From assembly GCF_900299535.1 (NCBI RefSeq), contig NZ_OMKE01000052.1, forward strand, positions 1-51,659: DNA of 51,659 nucleotides, written 5' to 3'. Positions 42,151-51,048 of this stretch are shown here, in pieces. Under the pieces are notes generated by a model. The model made no database searches and was not told where the DNA came from. It worked only from the letters and a program-made list of their open reading frames with translations. The position numbers and the translations under genes are program-made. The stretch is from Aquimarina aquimarini (GTDB lineage Bacteria > Bacteroidota > Bacteroidia > Flavobacteriales > Flavobacteriaceae). The first letter of the stretch is position 1; each line of letters opens with the position of its first letter.

Positions 42151-43457
42151 AAATCTCAGTAATAGGAACTGGTTATGTAGGTCTAGTAACAGGAACATGT
42201 TTAGCAGAAACTGGTAATGAGGTTGTTTGTGTAGATATCAATGAAGAAAAGGTTCAAAAAATGCGTAATGGTGAAGTGCCAATATATGAACCTCATTTGG
42301 ATGTATTGTTCGAAAGAAATATTAAAGCAGGTAGATTAACTTTTTCTACATCTCTAGAAGAAGGACTGAATCATGGTGAGATCATATTTTTGGCACTACC
42401 AACGCCAGACGATGGTGATGGATCTGCTGATTTGCAATATGTTTTAGGAGTGTCTGAGCAGATAGGAAAGATGATTACTGAATATAAAGTGATTGTAGAT
42501 AAAAGTACTGTTCCTGTAGGAACTGCAGAAAAAGTATATAAAACTATTAAGGAGAATGCCAAATGTGATTTTGATGTAGTTTCTAATCCAGAATTTTTAA
42601 GAGAAGGCTTTGCCGTAGATGATTTTTTAAAACCAGAACGAATAGTAATTGGGTCAAGCTCAGAAAGAGCTACCGAGCTAATGCAAAAATTGTATAAACC
42701 ATTCGTAAGATCTGGAAACCCAATAATTATTATGGATGAAAAATCAGCTGAGCTTACCAAATATGCGGCGAATTCTTTTCTGGCAACTAAGATTACTTTT
42801 ATGAATGAGATTGCTAACTATTGCGAAAAAGTTGGCGCAGATGTGGATAAAGTGAGGATAGGGATAGGTACTGATTCTAGAATAGGAAAACGTTTCTTGT
42901 TTCCTGGAATAGGATATGGAGGGTCTTGTTTTCCAAAGGATGTAAAAGCACTTCATAAGTCAGGAAAAGAATCACAATATGATTTTAAAATTCTAGATGC
43001 TGTAATTAAAGTAAATGATAACCAAAAAATAGCGCTATTACCAAAGATTAAAAAATATTTTAATAATGATCTTAGTAATAAAAAATTTGCTATTTGGGGA
43101 TTAGCATTTAAACCAGAAACTGATGATATTAGAGAAGCTCCATCATTATATTTGATTGATGAATTACTAAGGGAAGGATCAAGGATTAGAGCTTTTGATC
43201 CTGAGGCAATGGATAATGTAGCAAAAAAATATAAGAATAAAATTGATCTTACAGAGTCAATGTATGATGCTTTAGAAAATGCAGACGCACTGATTATATG
43301 TACAGAATGGAGCATTTTTAGAACTCCTGATTTTAATAAAATAAAAAAGACACTTTCGTGTCCAGTAATTTTTGATGGAAGAAATTTATATGATATCAAG
43401 GAGATGGAAGGGGAAGAGATTTCGTATTTTTCGATAGGTAGAAAGGATGTAAAATGA
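42147..43457 (+). CDS. ugd: UDP-glucose 6-dehydrogenase
   Basis: Oxidises UDP-glucose twice to UDP-glucuronate. At 436 residues it is full length. Motifs are KISVIGTGYVGLVTGTCLAE, DKSTVPVGTAEKVY, NPEFLREGFAVDDFLKPERI, the catalytic-Cys segment GYGGSCFPKDVKAL and WGLAFKPETDDIREAPS. It overlaps the UDP-glucuronate decarboxylase gene that uses its product, so the pair forms a clear UDP-xylose route. Confidence 0.96.
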   Translation: MKISVIGTGYVGLVTGTCLAETGNEVVCVDINEEKVQKMRNGEVPIYEPHLDVLFERNIKAGRLTFSTSLEEGLNHGEIIFLALPTPDDGDGSADLQYVLGVSEQIGKMITEYKVIVDKSTVPVGTAEKVYKTIKENAKCDFDVVSNPEFLREGFAVDDFLKPERIVIGSSSERATELMQKLYKPFVRSGNPIIIMDEKSAELTKYAANSFLATKITFMNEIANYCEKVGADVDKVRIGIGTDSRIGKRFLFPGIGYGGSCFPKDVKALHKSGKESQYDFKILDAVIKVNDNQKIALLPKIKKYFNNDLSNKKFAIWGLAFKPETDDIREAPSLYLIDELLREGSRIRAFDPEAMDNVAKKYKNKIDLTESMYDALENADALIICTEWSIFRTPDFNKIKKTLSCPVIFDGRNLYDIKEMEGEEISYFSIGRKDVK

Positions 43458-44425
43458 AAAAAATTCTAATTACTGGAGCAGCAGGTTTTTTGGGATCTCA
43501 CTTATGTGATAGATTTATAGCAGAAGGGTTTCATGTGATTGCCATGGATAACCTGATCACAGGTGATATCAAAAATATAGAACATCTTTTTAAACTACAA
43601 CAATTTGAATTTTATCATCATGATGTAACCAAATTTGTTCATGTTCCAGGAGAATTGGACTATATTCTACATTTTGCATCCCCAGCGAGTCCAATAGATT
43701 ATCTTAAAATTCCGATTCAAACATTAAAAGTTGGATCTTTGGGTACACATAACCTTTTAGGGTTAGCAAAAGAGAAGAAAGCAAGAATTTTGATAGCTTC
43801 AACAAGTGAGATATATGGGGACCCTCTAGTACATCCTCAAAACGAAGAGTATTACGGTAATGTAAGTACTATAGGGCCAAGAGGAGTATATGATGAAGCC
43901 AAACGTTTTCAGGAATCGATTACGATGGCATATCATACCTATCATGGATTAGAAACCAGAATAGCACGTATTTTTAATACCTATGGACCTAGAATGCGAT
44001 TAAATGACGGTAGGGTAGTACCTGCTTTTATAGGACAAGCATTGCGAGGCGAGGATTTGACAATATTTGGAGATGGATTACAAACCAGGTCTTTTTGTTA
44101 TGTAGATGATCAAGTAGAGGGCATTTATAAATTACTTTTTAGTGATTATATATATCCTGTAAATATTGGTAATCCAGATGAGATAACGATCAAAGATTTT
44201 GCTGAGGAAATTGTGAAGTTAACAGATACAAATCAGAAAGTAGTATATAAACCATTACCTATTGATGATCCAATGCAGAGACAACCAGATATCACAAAAG
44301 CCAAGGAAGTTTTAGATTGGGAACCCAAAATTGATAGGTCACAAGGAATGCGATTAACTTTAAACTACTTTAAAGAGTTTTCAAAAGAAGAACTTCAAAA
44401 AAGTGAGCATAGAGATTTTATGTAG
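43454..44425 (+). CDS. uxs: UDP-glucuronate decarboxylase (UDP-xylose synthase)
   Basis: A 323-residue extended SDR with ITGAAGFLGSHLCDRFIAEG, HFASPASPIDYLKIPIQTLK, STSEIYGDPLVHPQ, GVYDEAKRFQE (Tyr-x3-Lys) and ARIFNTYGPRMRLNDGRVVP. This set is diagnostic for UDP-xylose synthase. It converts the product of ugd to UDP-xylose via a C4-keto intermediate. A weak IR (TTGTATT/AATACAA, about 44439-44464) follows the stop but lacks a T-tract. Confidence 0.94.
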   Translation: MKKILITGAAGFLGSHLCDRFIAEGFHVIAMDNLITGDIKNIEHLFKLQQFEFYHHDVTKFVHVPGELDYILHFASPASPIDYLKIPIQTLKVGSLGTHNLLGLAKEKKARILIASTSEIYGDPLVHPQNEEYYGNVSTIGPRGVYDEAKRFQESITMAYHTYHGLETRIARIFNTYGPRMRLNDGRVVPAFIGQALRGEDLTIFGDGLQTRSFCYVDDQVEGIYKLLFSDYIYPVNIGNPDEITIKDFAEEIVKLTDTNQKVVYKPLPIDDPMQRQPDITKAKEVLDWEPKIDRSQGMRLTLNYFKEFSKEELQKSEHRDFM

Positions 44426-44497
44426 TGTTTTTATATTGTATTGTGATAATATATGTTAATACAAAACGTTAATTGCTTCAAAATGAATTAATAGTAA

Positions 44498-45784
44498 GTG
44501 AAATTAAAGAATTTAATAATCAATGCTACAAGCATGTTTTACAAAGAAGATGACTGGATAGTTATGACTTTTTGGAACAGCTTATATATTGCTTTCTTTT
44601 TATTACCACTAGGGATTAATCTTCCAACTCCATTTTTTGTGATTTCAATTATTTTTGGAGTCATTATGATGTTCAGATCTGATAAAAGTTTTATACTAGA
44701 TAATAAAATATTACTACTATTCCCTGCGTATTTTGTAGTAATGTCTCTTGGATTAATCTACACAGATAATTTATCTAGTGGATTCGATTTGATACAGCGA
44801 TCATTGACATTGTTATTATTTCCGATCATTTTTTTGTTTGTCAAAGAAGATGCAACTACAGTAAGAAAACTATTTGATTTTTTGCTAGTAGGCCTACTAG
44901 TCTCTTTCTGTTTTAATTTTTTTTGTGCCACAAACAATCTATTGCAATATGCGATTAACGACAAAGAAGGTATAAATACATTTTCGTTTATAGAACGACT
45001 GATAAAAGGGCGAAACTACTTCTTTATAGGTTCCTCTCTTTCAAGAGCAGTTAATGCAAACTATATTTCGATTTATATACTATTAGTACTAAGCTATTAT
45101 CTAAAAAACAAACTACAGACACGATTGCAAATGGTAGTGATTTTTGTTTTGTTTTTGTACCTCTTTTTACTTGCTTCTATTGCTGCATATGTGATTTTAG
45201 CAATTATGGCCATACTATTGATTGTTAATATCAAGGATAAGCAAAAAAAGTATACAATGATCATTATGTTTATGATGGGAGTATTTTTATTTGCAAGCAA
45301 CCCTAGAGTTTCAGATTTTTATGTGAGAATTAAAAGTTTTAATGAGACATTGGATTATGAAAACACCACTTCAGAAAAATCAAGAGTATTGTCCTGGGAT
45401 GCAAGTATCAAATTGATAAAAGAAGCCCCTATTCTTGGTTATGGGGTAGGAGATGCAAACGATGTTTTGATCAAAAAATATAAAGAATTGAATTATACGT
45501 TCAATCATAAGAACAAGTACAACTCTCACAATCAGTTTTTGCAAACGTACTTACAAACAGGTATTGTAGGTTTTGGTATTTTGGTAAGCATTTTTATCTT
45601 GTTAGGTATGCGTATGAAAAGAAGCAGAAATGAATTTTCGGTTTTCTTAATTCTTTTTATATCATTACTTTTTGAATCTATGTTGGTTCGATTTAATGGG
45701 ATTGTGTTTTTTTCTATCGTTATCCCTTTACTTTTAAAAAAGCGAAGTATTTTGAGTAGTAGAATTATTAGGAATGAGCAATGA
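44498..45784 (+). CDS. O-antigen ligase family membrane protein
   Basis: A 428-residue polytopic protein, about 11 helices, with the periplasmic-loop signature ENTTSEKSRVLSWDASIKLI, EAPILGYGVGD, then YNSHNQFLQTYLQTGIVGFG. This is the complete Wzy_C/WaaL pattern (Arg, Trp, GxG, HNxFL) and the best WaaL-type match of the three in the locus. The start is GTG 44498 as no nearby ATG covers the N-terminal amphipathic segment. It is separated from uxs by 72 bases and is the last gene of the polysaccharide locus. Confidence 0.85.
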   Translation: MKLKNLIINATSMFYKEDDWIVMTFWNSLYIAFFLLPLGINLPTPFFVISIIFGVIMMFRSDKSFILDNKILLLFPAYFVVMSLGLIYTDNLSSGFDLIQRSLTLLLFPIIFLFVKEDATTVRKLFDFLLVGLLVSFCFNFFCATNNLLQYAINDKEGINTFSFIERLIKGRNYFFIGSSLSRAVNANYISIYILLVLSYYLKNKLQTRLQMVVIFVLFLYLFLLASIAAYVILAIMAILLIVNIKDKQKKYTMIIMFMMGVFLFASNPRVSDFYVRIKSFNETLDYENTTSEKSRVLSWDASIKLIKEAPILGYGVGDANDVLIKKYKELNYTFNHKNKYNSHNQFLQTYLQTGIVGFGILVSIFILLGMRMKRSRNEFSVFLILFISLLFESMLVRFNGIVFFSIVIPLLLKKRSILSSRIIRNEQ

Positions 45785-45860
45785 TTACCGTTTTTATTAC
45801 TAATAGAAAAAGTTTAAGTCACTTCCTTAAAAAGAATTAGTAATACAAATTCTAATAAGT

Positions 45861-45868
45861 TATTTTTG
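45861..45868 (+). promoter_or_regulatory. Bacteroidota -7 promoter element for purD
   Basis: TATTTTTG matches TAnnTTTG and ends 26 bases before the purD ATG, a normal leader length. No clear -33 TTG is seen at the expected spacing. Confidence 0.45.
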
Positions 45869-45894
45869 AACCTCAAAAAACAAGGTAAATTATC

Positions 45895-47166
45895 ATGAAC
45901 ATTTTAGTACTTGGATCAGGAGGAAGAGAACATACATTTGCATATAAAATAGCGCAAAGTAAACTTTGTAATAAGTTATTTGTAGCACCTGGTAATGCAG
46001 GGACAGCTGGTATAGCGACCAATATTGATATTTCGGTTACAGATTTTATGGCAATCAAAGATGTGGTATTGCGTGAGAGTATTGATATGGTAGTAGTGGG
46101 GCCAGAAGACCCTTTGGTACAAGGAATCAGTGATTTTTTTACCAAAGATGATCAATTAAAGAACGTTATTGTCATAGGCCCTTCTAAAGAAGGAGCACAG
46201 CTAGAAGGTAGTAAAGAGTATGCAAAAGAATTTTTGTTCAGACATAATATTCCTACAGCAGCGTATCAAAGCTTTACAGCCACTACTGTAGAAGAAGGAA
46301 AACAGTTCTTAGAAACCCTGCAAGCTCCATACGTTTTAAAAGCAGATGGTTTGGCAGCAGGAAAAGGAGTATTGATATTAGAAGATATTCAAGAAGCCAA
46401 GGCAGAATTAGAAAACATGTTGACCAATAAGAAGTTTGGTGCAGCTAGTGAAAAGGTCGTGATAGAGGAATTTCTTGATGGGATAGAACTTAGTGTTTTT
46501 GTTCTTACAGATGGAAAAAACTATGTAACATTGCCTACAGCCAAGGATTATAAGAGGATAGGAGAAGGAGATACAGGCTTAAATACTGGCGGTATGGGAG
46601 CAATATCACCCGTTCCCTTTGCTGATGATACTTTTATGGCTAAGATCGAAAATCAAGTCATTAAACCTACAGTAGACGGACTGGCAAAAGAGAATATAGA
46701 TTACAAAGGTTTTATTTTTATAGGATTGATCAAGGTAGGAGATGACCCAAAAGTTATTGAATATAATGTGCGTATGGGTGACCCCGAGACCGAAGTAGTC
46801 TTGCCAAGAATAAAAACAGACTTGGTAACTTTATTTAAACATGTAGGAGATCAATCATTAGACACAATTGATATTGAGTTAGACCCTAGAAGTGCTACTA
46901 CAGTAATGACAGTTTCAGGAGGATATCCAGAAGCATATGATAAAGGAAAAGAAATTACAGGAATTGATACGATAACAGACTCTATCGTTTTTCAGGCAGG
47001 AACCAAGATAGATGGTGATAAAGTAGTAACAAACGGCGGAAGAGTAATTGCAATCACATCACTTGATGAAGATTTTAGAATTGCATTGCAAAAATCATAT
47101 CAAAGTGTAGAAAAACTTAATTTTGATAAAATGTATTATAGAAAAGATCTAGGATTTGACTTGTAA
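45895..47166 (+). CDS. purD: Phosphoribosylamine-glycine ligase
   Basis: GAR synthetase, the second step of purine synthesis, joining glycine to phosphoribosylamine with ATP. At 423 residues it has normal length. The N-terminal start MNILVLGSGGREHTFAYKI, VVGPEDPLVQGISDFF, GPSKEGAQLEGSKEYAKEF, the ATP-grasp segments KADGLAAGKGVLI and EEFLDGIELSVFVL, and NTGGMGAISPVP plus YNVRMGDPETEVVLPR are all diagnostic. It is flanked by its own promoter element and a strong terminator. Confidence 0.97.
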   Translation: MNILVLGSGGREHTFAYKIAQSKLCNKLFVAPGNAGTAGIATNIDISVTDFMAIKDVVLRESIDMVVVGPEDPLVQGISDFFTKDDQLKNVIVIGPSKEGAQLEGSKEYAKEFLFRHNIPTAAYQSFTATTVEEGKQFLETLQAPYVLKADGLAAGKGVLILEDIQEAKAELENMLTNKKFGAASEKVVIEEFLDGIELSVFVLTDGKNYVTLPTAKDYKRIGEGDTGLNTGGMGAISPVPFADDTFMAKIENQVIKPTVDGLAKENIDYKGFIFIGLIKVGDDPKVIEYNVRMGDPETEVVLPRIKTDLVTLFKHVGDQSLDTIDIELDPRSATTVMTVSGGYPEAYDKGKEITGIDTITDSIVFQAGTKIDGDKVVTNGGRVIAITSLDEDFRIALQKSYQSVEKLNFDKMYYRKDLGFDL

Positions 47167-47190
47167 GAGCTAGGTTTACGATCTGTAAAA

Positions 47191-47228
47191 AAGAAACCCG
47201 CTGTTTTTATAAAAACAGCGGGTTTCTT
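47191..47228. terminator. Strong terminator after purD
   Basis: A 17- to 19-bp perfect palindrome: AAGAAACCCGCTGTTTTTA (47191-47209) with its complement TAAAAACAGCGGGTTTCTT (47210-47228), followed by a T-run on the plus strand. A-runs on the left make it usable in both directions, serving purD and the convergent DUF6341 gene. Confidence 0.88.
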
Positions 47229-47252
47229 TTTATTATTTGATTTCCTTTTATA

Positions 47253-47483
47253 CTAATTCAGGAATGAATGAGCTGTAGGATCTCTATCCTCTTCATTATT
47301 GTCATTAAACTTTTTCAATTGTTTCATCCAATATAAAAAAGCAACAAAACCGATTAACATAAAAAACCAATTAATAAAATTGGCTCCAGACCAGCTTTCT
47401 AGCTCAAGTGTTCTCAAGGCATCAAGAGGAGCAAAAAGCACATCTACAAAAAAGGAATCTATAGCTTTAAAAAAATCGTTCAT
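47253..47483 (-). CDS. DUF6341-like small membrane protein
   Basis: A 76-residue protein with one clear transmembrane helix (about 34-51, FINWFFMLIGFVAFLYWM), a conserved N-terminal part DSFFVDVLFAPLDALRTLEL and an acidic tail NDNNEEDRDPTAHSFLN. It matches the short Flavobacteria family DUF6341, whose members are sometimes mislabelled as uracil phosphoribosyltransferase; it has no such catalytic motif. It is a single gene on the minus strand between purD and DUF6427, the family's usual place. The function is unknown. Confidence 0.8.
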   Translation of the reverse strand: MNDFFKAIDSFFVDVLFAPLDALRTLELESWSGANFINWFFMLIGFVAFLYWMKQLKKFNDNNEEDRDPTAHSFLN

Positions 47484-47608
47484 AACGGTTGAATATTTTT
47501 TGTAAAAAGTTTAAAGCCTTATACTTAAAAACTTTTTATAAATTAGTTCTATCATAAATAATGACAATAAATATATTATCACCGATTGCAAAAATATAAA
47601 AAATAGTA

Positions 47609-48529
47609 GTGTTATCAAGCTTTTTTAGTAAATCAAAACCAATTAATTATATAGTCATAGCATTGTATATGACAGTGTTCTTTGGTATTGCCTATTACAA
47701 AAAGGGATTAGAGATAAAAAGTACCCCTATTCTTTTGGCTACAGTAGGTCTTTTTTTATACGTTTTGCCTATGCTTGCACTTAATTTGGTAGCACAAAAA
47801 AATAACTTAACCAATAAAGGTACATTTACAATACTATTGTATGCTTGCCTATCGGCAGTACTTCCTAATTCATTGACAAGTTTTTATATACTAGCATCCA
47901 ATGTATTTGTTTTATTAGCACTACAGAATATATTGCATTTACGAAATGAGAAACAAAGTAAAGCCAAGATTTTTAATGCTTCATTTTATATAGGACTAGC
48001 CTCATTAGCCTATTTTTGGAGTATCGGCTTTATAATCTTGGTCTTTTTAGGAATATTATATTTTTGCTCCAAAGATTATAGAAACTGGATTATTCCTGTG
48101 GTAGGTATAAGCGTAGCCTTTTTGTTTGCCAACTGTTTTACATTATTGGTCTATGATTCATTTTTTGCATTCACAGACTATATAGATTCATTTTCATTCT
48201 CATTTCACAGTTACCTAAGAAAAGAACAATTGTTTTCTGTAGGAGTATTATCAATTTGCACGATTTTCTTTTTTTCGATATATCTTATTAAGTTTGGTCG
48301 AAAAGCAGTAAATACCAAGCCAATACTTAGATTAGTTATTGTGTACTTATTGGTTGCAGTAGGGATTATAGTGGTTTCCCCTTCAAAAGATACCTCAGAG
48401 TTATTTTTTATCGTTGCTCCTTTGGCACTCATGAGTACTGCGTATCTCGAGATGGATTATCGCCAGTTTGCCAAAGAGGTTAATCTATGGGTATTCATTC
48501 TCATGCCATTTATCATTTTATTGTTTTAA
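47609..48529 (+). CDS. DUF6427-like multi-pass membrane protein
   Basis: A 306-residue polytopic protein with about eight to nine predicted helices and only short loops. The start MLSSFFSKSKPINYIVIALY, followed later by KAKIFNASFYIGLASLAYFW and SFSFSFHSYLRKEQLFSVGV, fits the Flavobacteria family DUF6427. No function is known; conserved co-location with DUF4254 and GT9 genes suggests an envelope role. The start codon is GTG 47609. It is divergent from the DUF6341 gene across a 125-base gap. Confidence 0.8.
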   Translation: MLSSFFSKSKPINYIVIALYMTVFFGIAYYKKGLEIKSTPILLATVGLFLYVLPMLALNLVAQKNNLTNKGTFTILLYACLSAVLPNSLTSFYILASNVFVLLALQNILHLRNEKQSKAKIFNASFYIGLASLAYFWSIGFIILVFLGILYFCSKDYRNWIIPVVGISVAFLFANCFTLLVYDSFFAFTDYIDSFSFSFHSYLRKEQLFSVGVLSICTIFFFSIYLIKFGRKAVNTKPILRLVIVYLLVAVGIIVVSPSKDTSELFFIVAPLALMSTAYLEMDYRQFAKEVNLWVFILMPFIILLF

Positions 48530-48641
48530 AATTAAATACGTATCATTTGTTTTATAGGTTGATTATCAAAGAAATATTTTTAAAATATAATTCAGTAAGA
48601 TATCAATATGGCTATATAATACATACTATTACAAAATATAA

Positions 48642-48650
48642 TACCTTTGC
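48642..48650 (+). promoter_or_regulatory. Bacteroidota -7 promoter element for DUF4254-GT9
   Basis: TACCTTTGC is an exact match to the TAnnTTTGC consensus, 26 bases upstream of the DUF4254 ATG in a 147-base AT-rich gap. This is the best core-promoter match in the right part of the window. Confidence 0.6.
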
Positions 48651-48676
48651 ATAAATTATAGAAAATAATAAGATAC

Positions 48677-49285
48677 ATGTTTACCAACAAAGCAAATTCC
48701 ATTTTTAAAGAAGTTATAGAAAAATACCATGTGATTGATACTGTAGATCAGGAATTCTCTAATCCCTATGACAGTAAATCACAAGCTATAGAGCATTTGT
48801 TGTATCGTAAATGTTGGATTGATACAGTACAGTGGCATTATGAAGATATTATACGTGATCCAGAAATTGATCCCGTTGCTGCATTAAAGCTAAAAAGACA
48901 GATAGATGCTTCTAATCAGGATAGAACTGATATGGTAGAGTATATTGATAGTTATTTTCTAGAATTATACAAAGAAGTAACTCCTAAAGCATCTGCAACC
49001 ATCAATACAGAAAGTCCTGCTTGGGGTGTAGACAGGTTGTCTATTTTAGCATTAAAAGTATATCATATGCATGTAGAAACTATTAGAGAAGGAGCTACAG
49101 CAGCGCATAAGGCTGGGTGCCAAAAAAAATTAGACACTTTATTAGAGCAACAAGTAGATTTATCGACAGCCATAGATACATTACTGAGTGATATAGAAAA
49201 TGGCGACAAGTACATGAAGGTATACAAGCAAATGAAGATGTATAATGATGATGAATTAAACCCAGTATTGCGTGGCGGTAAATAA
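48677..49285 (+). CDS. DUF4254 domain-containing protein
   Basis: A 202-residue all-helical soluble protein matching the Bacteroidota family DUF4254: SQAIEHLLYRKCWIDTVQWH, YEDIIRDPEIDP, LKRQIDASNQDRTDMVEYID, SPAWGVDRLSILALKVYHM, then a conserved C-terminal HKAGCQKKLDTLLEQQVDLS. No biochemical function is established. The 3' end overlaps the GT9 glycosyltransferase gene by 14 bases, and the pairing with GT9 is conserved in Flavobacteria, so a linked role in lipopolysaccharide or glycan assembly is plausible. Confidence 0.87.
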   Translation: MFTNKANSIFKEVIEKYHVIDTVDQEFSNPYDSKSQAIEHLLYRKCWIDTVQWHYEDIIRDPEIDPVAALKLKRQIDASNQDRTDMVEYIDSYFLELYKEVTPKASATINTESPAWGVDRLSILALKVYHMHVETIREGATAAHKAGCQKKLDTLLEQQVDLSTAIDTLLSDIENGDKYMKVYKQMKMYNDDELNPVLRGGK

Positions 49286-50330
49286 TATCAGGAAACTAGG
49301 CGGTTCTGAGGCAAATATTTTGGTAATACGATTATCTGCCATGGGGGATGTTGCAATGACTATTCCTGTATTACGTGTTTTTAGAGCAACCTATCCAGAT
49401 GTAAAACTAACAGTACTTACAAGAAAATTCTTTGCTCCCTTATTCTCGGGTATAGAAAATCTAGAGGTATATCATGCCGATGTAGATAAGAAGCACAAAG
49501 GCATCTTGGGACTTACTAGATTATCTAATGAATTAAAAAAACAGAAAATCACTGCCGTTGCCGATTTGCACAATGTGCTACGCTCTAATATACTCAAGAA
49601 TTTATTCTTTTTAAAAGGAATAAAAACCATTCAAATAGATAAAGGTAGAGCAGAGAAGAAGGCATTGACTCGATCAAAAGGCAAGGTATTCAAACAATTA
49701 AAAACCACCCACCAGCGCTATGCAGATGTTTTTTCGGCATTGGGATATCCTATAGATCTCTCTACCCATAGATTTCCTGCAAAACAATCTTTGACACCTG
49801 ATATTCTAGAACTCACCCAGAATTCAACCAAGAAGTGGTTAGGGATCGCCCCTTTTGCGCAATATGACAGCAAAACATACCCACTAGAATCGATCGTTGA
49901 GGTGATCGATACATTGGATAAAGAAGAGAACTTTGAGATTTTCTTGTTTGGTGGTGGTAAGCGTGAGGCCGATATTTTGAATAATATAGCGAGCAAATAT
50001 AAAAATGTCACCAATGTAATAGGCAAATTATCCTTTGAAGGAGAATTAAAATTAATAGGCAACCTAGACATCATGCTATCTATGGATAGTGGCAATGCAC
50101 ATCTAGCCGCTATGCACGGTGTGCCAACCATTACATTATGGGGTGTTACACACCCCTATGCTGGCTTTATGCCATTTGGCCAACCAATAGAACATGCTAT
50201 TTTGCCAAACCTTGCCAAGTATGATCAAATACCAACATCTATATATGGTAATAAGGTGCCAGAAGGGTATGAAAATGTAATGAATAGCATACCGCCACAA
50301 AAGGTAATTACTATGATTAATAAACTATAG
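49272..50330 (+). CDS. Glycosyltransferase family 9 protein (heptosyltransferase-like)
   Basis: A 352-residue GT-B enzyme of the ADP-heptose:LPS heptosyltransferase family. Motifs are NILVIRLSAMGDVAMTIPVL near the start, AVADLHNVLRSNIL, WLGIAPFAQYDSKTYPLE, FLFGGGKREADILN and MDSGNAHLAAMHGVPTITLW. It would add a sugar to the lipid A core or a similar acceptor at the cytoplasmic face. The start GTG 49272 lies inside DUF4254 and adds about 14 residues before the usual family start; no ATG is available there. The pair is translationally coupled. Confidence 0.88.
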   Translation: MAVNNIRKLGGSEANILVIRLSAMGDVAMTIPVLRVFRATYPDVKLTVLTRKFFAPLFSGIENLEVYHADVDKKHKGILGLTRLSNELKKQKITAVADLHNVLRSNILKNLFFLKGIKTIQIDKGRAEKKALTRSKGKVFKQLKTTHQRYADVFSALGYPIDLSTHRFPAKQSLTPDILELTQNSTKKWLGIAPFAQYDSKTYPLESIVEVIDTLDKEENFEIFLFGGGKREADILNNIASKYKNVTNVIGKLSFEGELKLIGNLDIMLSMDSGNAHLAAMHGVPTITLWGVTHPYAGFMPFGQPIEHAILPNLAKYDQIPTSIYGNKVPEGYENVMNSIPPQKVITMINKL

Positions 50331-50388
50331 AATCATACTTATTTTCTCCTTCAGATAAAAAATCTATATAAAATTAGCCCACTCTAGG

Positions 50389-50739
50389 TTATGCAACCTT
50401 TATAGATTCTGTATGTAACTTTATACGTAAGGCGATATAAAAATCAAAAATGACCCTCTCTGTTATGCCATTTTCTTCTAGATTTATTTTCTCTATATAA
50501 GAATCCAGTATATTATAATACCACTCCCATAACGTATCTGTTCTATCTGTAAAGCCAACCAAGGATAAAATAGCAGAACCTAGCTCTATACTGTAGCTAG
50601 AGGTATCAAACCCTATAGTATCTAATTGATGTGCAAACTGGGTGCTAATCAGTTCATTTTTGATAAGTAATAAAATCAAATCTTGATTTGCAGGTAGCTT
50701 AAATGTTGGAAAACCTTGAGCCTCTAAGTCTATTTTCAT
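50389..50739 (-). CDS. Hypothetical 116-residue protein
   Basis: A soluble, acidic, mostly helical 116-residue protein (MKIDLEAQGFPTFKLPANQD and on) without signal peptide, membrane helix or known motif. The pattern LWEWYYNILDSYIEKINLEE with a hydrophobic C-terminal helix FDFYIALRIKLHTES looks like a real folded domain. I do not recognise the family. It is convergent with the GT9 gene and followed upstream by a 300-base non-coding stretch. No functional context is evident. Confidence 0.55.
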   Translation of the reverse strand: MKIDLEAQGFPTFKLPANQDLILLLIKNELISTQFAHQLDTIGFDTSSYSIELGSAILSLVGFTDRTDTLWEWYYNILDSYIEKINLEENGITERVIFDFYIALRIKLHTESIKVA

Positions 50740-51048
50740 CTTTTTTATATTTAGTGTTTTTTTGATTTAGATAAAACTAGCGTAGTTCCCGGCCTTTGGT
50801 AAAACATATACTGTAATAGCTATATGTCAAGTGCTACCTTCTATAAAAGAAGCGGGCATGTATCGTTCTGACTTAAAATTTTAAAAAAAGAGCTCTGAAT
50901 AGGATAACTTATCAACTCCTTTTGTATACTAGTAAGATAGAAGAAAACCTTCTATCCTTTTTTATAAACTAACAGATTTACAGGATTGCAGGGTAGGAGA
51001 TGCAATTTGGTCCTGATACGGGGTAGCCTTGAATCTGTAAAAAAGGCT
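50740..51048. other. Non-coding region with several hairpins
   Basis: No coding frame was found. Three structures are visible: ACATATA/TATATGT (50804-50827), a terminator-like GATAGAAG/CTTCTATC hairpin (50936-50956) followed by CTTTTTT on the plus strand, and a nested structure in which ACAGATTTACAGG (50972-50984) nearly complements CCTTGAATCTGT (51027-51038) around the perfect stem ATTGCA/TGCAAT (50985-51006). GC-rich patches in AT-rich DNA suggest selection at the RNA or DNA level. Assignment to a known RNA family was not possible. Confidence 0.45.
50936..50963 (+). terminator. Orphan terminator-like hairpin
   Basis: GATAGAAG (50936-50943) pairs with CTTCTATC (50949-50956) and is followed by a T-run. 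No plus-strand gene ends upstream closer than the GT9 gene at 50330, so it may end a small unannotated transcript. Confidence 0.45.
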
